9,415 nucleotides of DNA from Actinomycetes bacterium. GTDB taxonomy: Bacteria > Actinomycetota > Acidimicrobiia > Acidimicrobiales > Palsa-688. Both the position numbers and the translations under genes were made by a program. The notes beneath the pieces were generated by a model. The model did no database searches. It was not told the origin of the DNA and was given only the letters and a program-made list of their open reading frames with translations. The DNA is taken from assembly GCA_021827225.1 (NCBI GenBank), contig JAKAXG010000118.1, forward strand, positions 1 through 9,415, in the 5' to 3' direction. Positions 3,806 through 9,415 of the stretch are shown here, piece after piece (within the stretch, counting starts at the first letter, position 1; every line of letters begins with the position of its first letter).

Positions 3806-6022
3806 TCAGTGCGAGAAGCGCACGTGGGGTACTACCCGATCCAGCCAGGCCGGTCGGTGCCAGGCCCAGTGGTTGCCCAGCCGGAGGACCACCGGCAGCA
3901 GCACCATGCGTACCACCAGGGCGTCGAGGGCGACCGCCACGGCCAGGATGACGCCCATCTCCTTCGGGGCCAGCGGACCCGACAGGGCGAAGGTGAGGAA
4001 CACCGCGATCATCACCGCGGCGGCCGACACCACCACCCGGCCGGAGGTGCGCACCGACCCGACCATGGCGTGCTCGGGGTCGGCGTGGGTCTCGTAGCGC
4101 TCCTTGGCCGCGGACAGCAGGAACAGGGTGTAGTCCATGGCCACCCCGAACACCATGGCCCCGAAGAAGAGCGGGCCCCAGGCGTCGACGAACCCCTGGG
4201 GGGTGAAGTTCAACAGCCCGGACAGGTGGCCGTCCTGGAAGATCAGGCGGGCCACCCCGAACGCCCCGGCCACCGACAGTGAGGTGACGACCACGCCGGC
4301 CAGCGAGATGAGGGGGGCGCCGAGGGCTACCAGCAGCAGGAGGAATCCCACCCCGGCCAGCACCCCGAACACCAGCGGGGTACGGGAGGCGAGGGCGTGC
4401 TGCAGGTCGTAGTTCTCGGCGGCCGCGCCGCCGACCAGGCTGCCGGCGGGCAGGGCGTGGCGGATCCGCTCGATGGTGGCGCCGGTGGCCGTGGTGGACG
4501 GGCCGGTGGTGGGCACCACCTGGTCGAAGTTCCACCCGGCGGACGACCCGGCCGGCATGGCCGCGGCCACGCCCTTGGTGTGGGCCAGGGTGGCCATGGC
4601 GGCGGCCTGCTGGTCGGAGCGGACCAGCACCTGCAGGGTGCCGGGGGCCCCGGGTCCGAAGGCCGAGGTCACCTGGTCGTAGCCCATGCGGGCGTTGGCC
4701 GATGCCGGGATGATGGTGATCGACGGCATCGAGGTGCGCAGCCCGATGGCCGGGAAGGCGGCCAGGCCCAGGATGATCAGGCCGGTCAGGCCGGCGATGA
4801 CGGGATGGCGCCACAGCGCCTGCCCCCACTGGTGGAGGCGCTCCTCCAGGCGGTGGCCGTGCAGGTGGACGGTGCCGTCCTCAGGGGCGTAGCGGTTGTT
4901 CTTCTCCCGGCGCAGGCGCAGGCGGCCGGAGTTGATGCGGGTGCCCAGCTTGCCGAGCACGGCCGGCAGCAGGGTGAGGGTGGCGGCCAGCACGGCGATC
5001 ACCGAGAGCATGATGCCGAGGGCCATGGAGCGGAACGCCGGGCTGGGCACCAGCAGGATGGCGGCCAGGGAGGCCAGCACCGTCACCGCCGAGAACGCCA
5101 CCGCCTTGCCGGCGGTGGCCATGGTCTCGGCCACCGCGGCCACGGCCGCCTGACGGTCGCCGGGCTGGGCGCCGCGGCGGTGCAGGGCGGCCCGGAACCG
5201 GACCACCAGGAACAGGGCGTAGTCGATGCCCAGGGCCAGGGCGAACATGAGGGCGAAGTTGAGGGCCCAGATGGACACCGGCGCGACCTTGTCGGCCAGC
5301 ACCAGCGCCCCGGCGGCCACCAGCAGGCCGGCCATGGTCAGCATCAGGGGCAGCCCGGCGGCGATCAGGCTGCCGAAGGCGATGACCAGGATGGCCATGG
5401 TCACCGGCCAGGACAGCATCTCGGATTTCATCATGGCCGAGTGGTTGGCGCTGTTGAAGTTGGCCCACAGGGCGCTGTCGCCGGTCAGGGTGACCGACAC
5501 GCCTGAGTTCCCCAGTCGCTGCAGCGGGTGGGCCAGCGATTCGGCGGCCTTCACCATGGCGTTGGGGTTGGCGGCGGCGCCGGCGGTGATTATCCCGGTG
5601 CGGCCGTCAGGCGAGAGGGACATCCCCGGTTGGGGTGGGATCACGGTGGACACCCGGCGGTCGGCCCGCAGCAGGGACGTGGCCTTGGCCACGACCGCCT
5701 GGGCGGCGGGGTCCTTGGCGATGGGCCCCCGGTGGTCGACCACGACCACCTGCAGGGCGCTGGAGCCGAGACCGGCGAAGTCCTTCTGGATCAGGTTGCG
5801 GGCGGCCACCGACTGGCTGGTCGAGTCCTGCCAGCCGGCGCCGGCCAGGGACGACTGCACGGAGGGGGCGAAGATCCCGAAGCCGATGAGCACCACCAGC
5901 CAGGCCGCCAGCACGGCGCGCATGTGGGTGGCGGTCCAGGTCCCGAGACGGGCCATGATCCCCGGGGGGGAGGTCGTCGGGACGGCGCCACTGGCGCGAG
6001 GTTGGTCGACGGTCGTCGTCAT
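3806..6022 (-). CDS. MMPL-family RND transporter
   Basis: This 738-aa integral membrane protein of the MMPL/RND superfamily has two repeated halves. Each half has one N-terminal membrane helix (about 36-52 and 408-425), a large extracytoplasmic loop (about 55-195 and 430-545) and a five-helix bundle (about 205-355 and 550-715). Both halves carry the proton-relay GxxxDY-type motif: LGIDY at 264-268 and GVAMDY at 626-631. Such proteins export lipids, dyes, antibiotics or other small molecules using proton motive force. The highly charged loop at about 360-400 is cytoplasmic. ATG 6022 is chosen because it precedes MTTTVDQ with GGAGG upstream, though the spacing (11 bases) is long; the open frame continues to 6133 across the putative operator, which is unlikely to be coding. 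It heads the operon with the methyltransferase and DUF302 genes; the cargo is unknown. Confidence 0.93.
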   Translation of the reverse strand: MTTTVDQPRASGAVPTTSPPGIMARLGTWTATHMRAVLAAWLVVLIGFGIFAPSVQSSLAGAGWQDSTSQSVAARNLIQKDFAGLGSSALQVVVVDHRGPIAKDPAAQAVVAKATSLLRADRRVSTVIPPQPGMSLSPDGRTGIITAGAAANPNAMVKAAESLAHPLQRLGNSGVSVTLTGDSALWANFNSANHSAMMKSEMLSWPVTMAILVIAFGSLIAAGLPLMLTMAGLLVAAGALVLADKVAPVSIWALNFALMFALALGIDYALFLVVRFRAALHRRGAQPGDRQAAVAAVAETMATAGKAVAFSAVTVLASLAAILLVPSPAFRSMALGIMLSVIAVLAATLTLLPAVLGKLGTRINSGRLRLRREKNNRYAPEDGTVHLHGHRLEERLHQWGQALWRHPVIAGLTGLIILGLAAFPAIGLRTSMPSITIIPASANARMGYDQVTSAFGPGAPGTLQVLVRSDQQAAAMATLAHTKGVAAAMPAGSSAGWNFDQVVPTTGPSTTATGATIERIRHALPAGSLVGGAAAENYDLQHALASRTPLVFGVLAGVGFLLLLVALGAPLISLAGVVVTSLSVAGAFGVARLIFQDGHLSGLLNFTPQGFVDAWGPLFFGAMVFGVAMDYTLFLLSAAKERYETHADPEHAMVGSVRTSGRVVVSAAAVMIAVFLTFALSGPLAPKEMGVILAVAVALDALVVRMVLLPVVLRLGNHWAWHRPAWLDRVVPHVRFSH

Positions 6023-6063
6023 GGGATGAAGTGCCTCCGGTAGTTCTCGGTTCCTGCCAGCTA

Positions 6064-6077
6064 TACCCCGGGGGGTA
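6064..6077. promoter_or_regulatory. CsoR-type operator in MMPL-operon promoter
   Basis: TACCCCGGGGGGTA has perfect 6-bp arms (TACCCC/GGGGTA) around a GG core, the classic form of a CsoR-family operator. It lies 42-55 bases upstream of the MMPL start codon. On the minus strand a -10-like TATAGC (6065-6060) overlaps its downstream end, so a bound repressor would cover the promoter. It resembles the site at 372-387 next to the CsoR-like gene. Confidence 0.65.
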
Positions 6078-6103
6078 CCAGAACCATCCTGGCACATCGG
6101 CGA

Positions 6104-6121
6104 CCGTTTGCGCGAAAACGG
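6104..6121. repeat. Short inverted repeat upstream of the MMPL promoter
   Basis: CCGTTT and AAACGG form a perfect 6-bp dyad separated by GCGCGA, about 27 bases upstream of the CsoR-type operator. This is one of the few A/T-containing dyads here. It may be a second regulator site or part of the GAF-gene end structure; no family is recognised. Confidence 0.35.
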
Positions 6122-6133
6122 ACTCGGCTGCAC

Positions 6134-6196
6134 CGCCCCCGGGGGCGATCCCCCGGCCGGGCGCGCCCCAGCCGCCGGCCCCTCGGGGGCCGGCGG
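6134..6196 (-). terminator. Strong GC hairpins downstream of the GAF gene
   Basis: CCGCCGGCCCC (6172-6182) and GGGGCCGGCGG (6186-6196) form a perfect 11-bp stem with a three-base loop, starting 30 bases past the GAF stop codon. A second perfect palindrome, CGCCCCCGGGGGCG, follows at 6134-6147. Neither has a U-tract. Together they probably insulate the GAF gene from the MMPL promoter. The remainder of this 203-bp intergenic region holds that promoter. Confidence 0.55.
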
Positions 6197-6225
6197 TGGG
6201 CGAGGCTGCTACGGCCGCGGCGGGG

Positions 6226-6783
6226 CTACCAGCAGGGCCGTTCGGGGATGGCCCGCCACACCTGGCGGAAGGTCTCCATCCGCTCGTGGACCTGCAGGGC
6301 CAGCTCGTCGGTGACCACGTCGGCCAGGACGGCCAGCCGGGCCAGGCTGTCGTCGGACCACTCGCGGCTCAGGAAGTCGATGACGCAGATGGTGCCGATG
6401 GCGTGACCGGACCGGCCGAGGATGGGGATGCCGGCGTAGGCGGCCACGCCCAGTTCCTCGACGGCCGGGTGCGACCTGAAACCGGGATCGCCGGCCAGGT
6501 CCTCGGCGATGAGGGGCTTGCCCGACGCCACGGCGTACTGGCAGATGGAGTACTCGATGGGGGTCTCGCCCCGCTCGCCCAGGTCCTCGGGCAGCCCGTA
6601 GTAGGCGGCGAAGACCTGGCGGTGATCCTCCACCAGGGTGATGAGCGCAGCTGGCGCGTCGGCCAGCTCGGCCGCCAGGGCCACCAGCCGGTCCAGCACC
6701 TGCCGGCGGGCCGGCTGGACCGGTTGCACCTCCCGGGCGGCCTGTACCCGGAGCGGATCCCGGATCGGGTCGAGCGCCTTCAT
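6226..6783 (-). CDS. Stand-alone GAF-domain protein
   Basis: This 185-aa protein contains one GAF domain (about residues 25-165). Typical landmarks are LITLVEDHRQVFAAYYGLP (47-65), the TPIEYSICQYAV segment with C81, KPLIAEDLAGDPGF (89-102), AYAGIPI (115-121) and HAIGTICVIDFLSREW (127-142). No kinase, cyclase, phosphodiesterase or HTH domain is attached, and there is no signal peptide, so it is a cytosolic small-ligand or redox sensor that must act through a partner. The ligand cannot be told from sequence. ATG 6783 is preceded by GGGGG at seven bases, giving a clear start. Upstream is a 167-bp gap to the WYL regulator gene on the same strand, so it is probably its own unit. The histidine-kinase-type GAF seen in DosS is only a distant relative; no functional link to the DosR-like box is shown. 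Confidence 0.85.
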   Translation of the reverse strand: MKALDPIRDPLRVQAAREVQPVQPARRQVLDRLVALAAELADAPAALITLVEDHRQVFAAYYGLPEDLGERGETPIEYSICQYAVASGKPLIAEDLAGDPGFRSHPAVEELGVAAYAGIPILGRSGHAIGTICVIDFLSREWSDDSLARLAVLADVVTDELALQVHERMETFRQVWRAIPERPCW

Positions 6784-6835
6784 GCAGGTACCCCCTTTCG
6801 CCGCTGGCCCCTGGGAAGACCGGGCGGTTCGACCA

Positions 6836-6866
6836 GCCTTGCGTAAATCCGGACCTTTGGCAAGGC
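6836..6866. promoter_or_regulatory. Inverted repeat upstream of the GAF gene
   Basis: GCCTTGC (6836-6842) and GCAAGGC (6860-6866) are perfect 7-bp arms with a 17-base spacer, 53-83 bases upstream of the GAF start. The spacer and the flank at 6868-6892 are the most A/T-rich stretch nearby and likely hold the promoter, though no clear -35/-10 pair could be fixed. It could be an operator for an unknown dimeric regulator or a leader stem. Confidence 0.35.
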
Positions 6867-6950
6867 GTATGTCTATTCTTAAGTTTGCCGAAACCGGCTG
6901 GTCACCGGCCCTTTGCCGGGACGGGCGAAGCCGCTCCTGCGGTGGGGGTC

Positions 6951-7904
6951 TCAGCCGTTGGCGGACACCACGGCCCGGGCGTGGGCGGCCAGGGCGTCGC
7001 GCAGCTCGGGCGGATCCAGCACCGAGCAGGGAGGCGACAGCCCGGCCAGGTAGGCGACCATGCGCTCCAGCGACGCCGCGCCGAGCTCGGCCACTGTCGA
7101 GTTGCCCTCGTCGTCGAGCATGGCCAGGGTCCGGGGCAGGACCCTCGCCGCCTCCGCCAGCGGTAGCGGCAGCCGGACCCGGGCCCGGAACGGGTAGGGC
7201 ATGGAGGCGAAACCGGCCATCACCAGGGCCACCGCGTCGGGGGGATCGGTGAAGGCGAAGCTGGTCCCCACGCACTCGGGGCTCCCCATCCGGTCCAGCC
7301 GGAACGTGCGCCAGTCGGCCCGGTCCAGGTCCCGGGCGGCCAGATACCAGCGGTACCCGCAGCGCACGACACGGAGCGGCTCGACCAGGCGGCACGAGGA
7401 GCTGCCCTCTTTGTCCGTGTAGTCGAAGCGCACCCGCTCCCGGGCGGAGCAGGCGCTGGCCAGGAGCACCAGGCGGGCGGCCTCCACCCGCTCCTCGACG
7501 GCCCCGCCGCGCAGCAGGGAGGCGGTGCTCTCGTGCACCGCCCGCACCCGGGCCGCCAGGTGGGTGGGCAGCAGGTGGTTCAGCTTGGCCAGCGTGGACA
7601 CGGCCGACTCCTCCAGGCCGGCGATGGTCCCGTCGACCGCCGCCCGCAGGCCGATGGCCACGGCCACCGCCTCGTCGTCGCTGAGCAGCAGCGGGGGCAG
7701 GGATCCGCCCCGCCCCAGCTGGTAGCCGCCGTAGCGCCCCGGTACCGACTCCACCGGGTAGCCGAGCATCCGCAACCGGTCGATGTCGCGCCGGACCGTC
7801 CGCTCGGTCACCTCCAACCGTTCGGCCAGCTCGGCCCCGGCCCACGACCGGCGGGCCTGGAACAGGCCGAGCAGCTCGAGAGTCCGTGCCGGGGTGTCGC
7901 CCAT
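6951..7904 (-). CDS. WYL-domain (YafY/DeoR-type HTH) transcriptional regulator
   Basis: This 317-aa protein begins with a winged helix-turn-helix: [27 protein letters not shown] (about residues 25-51), then the PGRYGGYQL wing (55-63). The middle shows the helical [19 protein letters not shown] region. A WYL domain follows, with the characteristic [11 protein letters not shown] segment (184-194) and a downstream RTFRLDRM strand; a WCX-like C-terminal part completes it. WYL proteins are ligand-sensing regulators, often repressors or activators responding to nucleic acid or small-molecule cues; the effector is unknown here. ATG 7904 lies 18 bases from a 27-bp palindrome, and the gene diverges from the BNR/MoaD pair, the usual arrangement for a local regulator. 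The ribosome binding site is weak and overlaps a small palindrome (7909-7919). Confidence 0.93.
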   Translation of the reverse strand: MGDTPARTLELLGLFQARRSWAGAELAERLEVTERTVRRDIDRLRMLGYPVESVPGRYGGYQLGRGGSLPPLLLSDDEAVAVAIGLRAAVDGTIAGLEESAVSTLAKLNHLLPTHLAARVRAVHESTASLLRGGAVEERVEAARLVLLASACSARERVRFDYTDKEGSSSCRLVEPLRVVRCGYRWYLAARDLDRADWRTFRLDRMGSPECVGTSFAFTDPPDAVALVMAGFASMPYPFRARVRLPLPLAEAARVLPRTLAMLDDEGNSTVAELGAASLERMVAYLAGLSPPCSVLDPPELRDALAAHARAVVSANG

Positions 7905-7908
7905 GACC

Positions 7909-7919
7909 CGACACTGTCG
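7909..7919. repeat. 11-bp palindrome at the WYL gene leader
   Basis: CGACACTGTCG is a perfect palindrome around a central C, 5-15 bases before the WYL start codon. Its TGTC element recalls the arms of the larger adjacent palindrome, so it may be an accessory half-site for autoregulation. Its position would also interfere with ribosome binding. Confidence 0.35.
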
Positions 7920-7921
7920 CG

Positions 7922-7948
7922 CTATCAGGACAGCTGCTGTCCGGATAG
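7922..7948. promoter_or_regulatory. 27-bp palindrome, probable WYL-regulator operator
   Basis: This near-perfect palindrome has outer arms CTATC/GATAG and inner arms GGACAGC/GCTGTCC, centred on T7935; only the centre and one symmetric pair (7927/7943) break the symmetry. It lies between the divergent WYL and BNR genes. Each outer arm forms a -10-like hexamer, GATAGT on the plus strand (7944-7949) and GATAGC on the minus strand (7926-7921), so one site could control both promoters. That it binds this WYL protein is inference from position. Confidence 0.7.
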
Positions 7949-7958
7949 TGGCCTACGG

Positions 7959-7980
7959 TCGGCCCGGGCGCCGGGGCCGA
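7959..7980 (+). repeat. Second palindrome in the BNR gene leader
   Basis: A 22-bp GC-rich inverted repeat (arms TCGGCCC-like and GGGCCGA around GGCGCC) has a single mismatched pair (7966/7973). If transcription starts near 7956 it would form a stem in the 5' leader, about 65 bases before the BNR start codon. It could be chance at this GC content. Confidence 0.3.
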
Positions 7981-8045
7981 TGATTCGCCGCGGCCGGCGA
8001 CGTCTGCACAACCGTCACACACACGGCCCGATCAAGGGGGAAGGC

Positions 8046-9161
8046 ATGGCAGGAGTGCGGGTTCTGGTCGGAACGGCCAAGGGCGGGTTCATACTCGAGG
8101 CTGACGGCGCCCGAGCGGAGTGGAAGGTGCAGGGACCGCTGTTCGGAGGGTGGGAGGTGTACCACATGACCGGGGCGCCTTCGGACCCGTTCCGTCTGTA
8201 CGCCTCGCAGTCGACCGGCTGGTTCGGCCAGATCATCCAGCGGTCCGACGACGGCGGGGCGTCGTGGCGGCCGGTCGGCAACCAGTTCCTCTACGAGGGC
8301 GACCCCGGGCCCCACCAGTGGTACGACGGCACCCCCCACCCGTGGGAGTTCGCCCGGGTGTGGCACCTGGAGCCGTCGGGCGACGACCCCGACACCGTCT
8401 ACGCCGGGGTGGAGGACGCCGCCCTGTTCCAGACCACCGACGGGGGGTCCACGTGGTCCGAGCTGGCCGGCCTGCGGACCCACCCCTCCGGCCCGCAGTG
8501 GCAGCCGGGGGCCGGCGGCATGGCGGTGCACACCGTTCTCATCGACCCGGCCCGGCCCGGCCGGCTGCACGTGGCCATATCGGCCGCGGGGGTGTTCCGC
8601 AGCGACGACGGCGGCCGGACGTGGGAGCCGACCAATTCGGGCCTGCGCTCGGTCGGGCTCCCCGACGAGGAGCCGCCGGTCGGGCACTGCGTCCACCGCA
8701 TCGCCCGCCACCCGGAGCGGCCCGACACCCTGTTCATGCAGAAGCACTGGGACGTGATGCGCAGCGACGACGGGGGCGGCACCTGGACCGAGGTGAGCGG
8801 CGACCTGCCCACCGACTTCGGGTTCCCGATCGCCGTGCACGCCCACGAGCCCGACACCGTCTACGTCGTTCCCATCACGAGCGACTCGGAGCACTACCCG
8901 CCGGAAGGTTGTCTGCGGGTGTACCGCAGCCGGACCGGCGGCAACGAGTGGGAGCCCCTCGGGTCGGGGCTCCCGGCGTCGAACTGCTTCGTGAACGTGC
9001 TGCGCGAGGCCATGGCCGTCGACCGGCTCGACCCTTGCGGCGTCTACTTCGGCACCACCGGCGGTCAGGTCTACGCGTCGGCTGACGCCGGCGACCACTG
9101 GGTCCCCATCGTCCGGGACCTGCCGAGGGTCCTGTCGGTCGAGGTCCAGACGCTGCCGTGA
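8046..9161 (+). CDS. BNR/Asp-box repeat beta-propeller protein (sialidase-like fold)
   Basis: This 371-aa protein is built from Asp-box repeats (S-x-D-G-G-x-T-W). Clear copies are RSDDGGASW (66-74), TTDGGSTW (130-137), RSDDGGRTW (185-193) and RSDDGGGTW (239-247), with degenerate copies RSRTGGNEW (294-302) and ASADAGDHW (344-352). Six repeats indicate a six-bladed propeller of the BNR/sialidase-like fold. Automated tools often call such proteins exo-alpha-sialidase, but I see no sialidase FRIP motif or Arg triad, and there is no signal peptide or membrane segment, so a cytosolic binding or enzymatic propeller of unknown substrate is more accurate. ATG 8046 follows AGGGGGA at good distance. Its stop overlaps the start of the MoaD/ThiS-like gene (GTGA), so the two products are probably made together and may interact. 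Expression is probably set by the divergent WYL regulator. Confidence 0.9.
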   Translation: MAGVRVLVGTAKGGFILEADGARAEWKVQGPLFGGWEVYHMTGAPSDPFRLYASQSTGWFGQIIQRSDDGGASWRPVGNQFLYEGDPGPHQWYDGTPHPWEFARVWHLEPSGDDPDTVYAGVEDAALFQTTDGGSTWSELAGLRTHPSGPQWQPGAGGMAVHTVLIDPARPGRLHVAISAAGVFRSDDGGRTWEPTNSGLRSVGLPDEEPPVGHCVHRIARHPERPDTLFMQKHWDVMRSDDGGGTWTEVSGDLPTDFGFPIAVHAHEPDTVYVVPITSDSEHYPPEGCLRVYRSRTGGNEWEPLGSGLPASNCFVNVLREAMAVDRLDPCGVYFGTTGGQVYASADAGDHWVPIVRDLPRVLSVEVQTLP

Positions 9162-9415
9162 CCGGGGTTGCGGCCGGCGGGGCGCCGGGGGGTGCGGCCG
9201 GCGGGGCGCGGGGGGTTGCGGCCGGCGGTGCACCGGTCGGCGGGGAGCGGGGGGTTGCGGCCGGCGGTGCGCCGGTCGGCGGGGCGCGGGGGGTTGCGGC
9301 CGGCGGGGCCGCCGCCGTCGTGCGGGTGGTGCTGCCCCACCACCTGCGCACCCTTGCCGGCGTCAGCGGGGAGGTACGGGTGTCGCTGGGGCCGGCCTCC
9401 CCGGCGGCACCGCTG
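9158..9415 (+). CDS. MoaD/ThiS-like protein, partial, with repetitive N-terminal extension
   Basis: The 3' end is cut by the window; 86 codons are visible. From residue 55 the translation reads [21 protein letters not shown], which I recognise as the first strands of MoaD/ThiS-family ubiquitin-fold proteins found in actinobacteria beside BNR-propeller genes. The C-terminal Gly-Gly needed for sulfur transfer lies beyond the window and is unverified. The frame is open back to GTG 9158, which overlaps the propeller stop as GTGA. Residues 3-51 would be a Gly/Ala-rich tail with four GVAAGGA units. Homologues as I recall begin close to the VRVVLP strand, so the extension is unusual. The alternative start is GTG 9320, which would make the repeats a 158-bp spacer; that start has no convincing ribosome binding site. 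Coupling and repeat periods divisible by three favour 9158. Confidence 0.65.
   Translation, partial: MTGVAAGGAPGGAAGGARGVAAGGAPVGGERGVAAGGAPVGGARGVAAGGAAAVVRVVLPHHLRTLAGVSGEVRVSLGPASPAAPL
9164..9310 (+). repeat. GC-rich tandem repeats, 39-bp unit, in frame
   Basis: Four copies of a unit beginning GGGGTTGCGGCCGGCGG start at 9164, 9212, 9251 and 9290. The two middle units are 39 bp, the first is 48 bp (an internal partial duplication) and the last is truncated. Translated in the MoaD/ThiS frame they give [13 protein letters not shown] and [17 protein letters not shown] units. All unit lengths are multiples of three. Copy number may vary between strains or be misassembled from short reads. Confidence 0.8.

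Noticed and set aside
4397..5506. Long plus-strand open frame opposite the MMPL transporter
   Set aside because: The translation is Gly/Gln/His/Arg-rich with no membrane segments or motifs; the minus-strand MMPL frame explains the region fully.
6784..8022. Open frame extending the GAF gene upstream through the WYL gene
   Set aside because: The GAF start at 6783 has a strong ribosome binding site, and the extension runs out of frame through a clear WYL regulator, so it is not a real fusion.
7533..8045. N-terminal extension of the BNR protein
   Set aside because: It would run antisense through the WYL gene and across the 27-bp palindrome. ATG 8046 has a good ribosome binding site and starts the propeller sequence.
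9164..9310. CRISPR array or minisatellite-type noncoding repeat
   Set aside because: Units abut with no unique spacers, and their lengths are multiples of three within an open frame leading into a MoaD/ThiS-like domain. A coding tandem repeat is the simpler reading.

Overview
The window is very GC-rich DNA (mostly G/C third positions, GTG starts, dense packing) typical of a high-GC actinobacterium. I would guess an uncultured lineage such as Acidimicrobiia or Thermoleophilia, but no marker gene fixes this. The first nine bases match the end of the common Illumina adapter, so base 1 is probably the raw end of a contig. No rRNA, tRNA, CRISPR array or insertion sequence was seen, and no gene-free stretch exceeds about 200 bases.

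Layout. (1) 58-327 (-) encodes a CsoR/CstR-family repressor that keeps both cysteines but has Gly in place of the metal-binding His. It diverges from a tight (+) operon at 446-2761: an AhpD/carboxymuconolactone-decarboxylase-like protein, a thioredoxin with an N-terminal zinc ribbon, and a SufS/NifS-like class V aminotransferase carrying a Gly/Ala/Arg/Ser tetrapeptide-repeat insertion. The 118-bp divergent region holds a CsoR-type dyad and, next to it, a good match to the DosR/DevR box (TTCGGGACCTTAGTCCC) placed as expected for a leaderless promoter. (2) Converging on it is a (-) operon, 6022 to 2795: an MMPL/RND transporter, a TehB-like SAM methyltransferase and a DUF302 protein. A second CsoR-type dyad (TACCCCGGGGGGTA) sits in its promoter, suggesting that the same repressor controls both operons. 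(3) 6226-6783 (-) is a stand-alone GAF-domain protein with a strong hairpin downstream. (4) 6951-7904 (-) is a WYL-domain (YafY-type) regulator. It diverges from a (+) pair: a BNR/Asp-box beta-propeller protein and, overlapping it by GTGA and running off the window end, a MoaD/ThiS-like ubiquitin-fold protein with a repetitive Gly/Ala-rich N-terminal extension. A near-perfect 27-bp palindrome between the divergent genes is the probable WYL operator.

Working picture. The left two thirds read as a thiol/persulfide- or metal-responsive stress module: thiol oxidoreductases, a sulfur-mobilising PLP enzyme, a methyltransferase, an exporter and DUF302, under a cysteine-only CsoR-like sensor and perhaps also under hypoxia/NO-type DosR control. 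The right third is a separate WYL-controlled module whose MoaD/ThiS-like protein may also have a sulfur-carrier role. Family assignments are firm; the shared regulation and the physiological role are inferences from sites and gene order.
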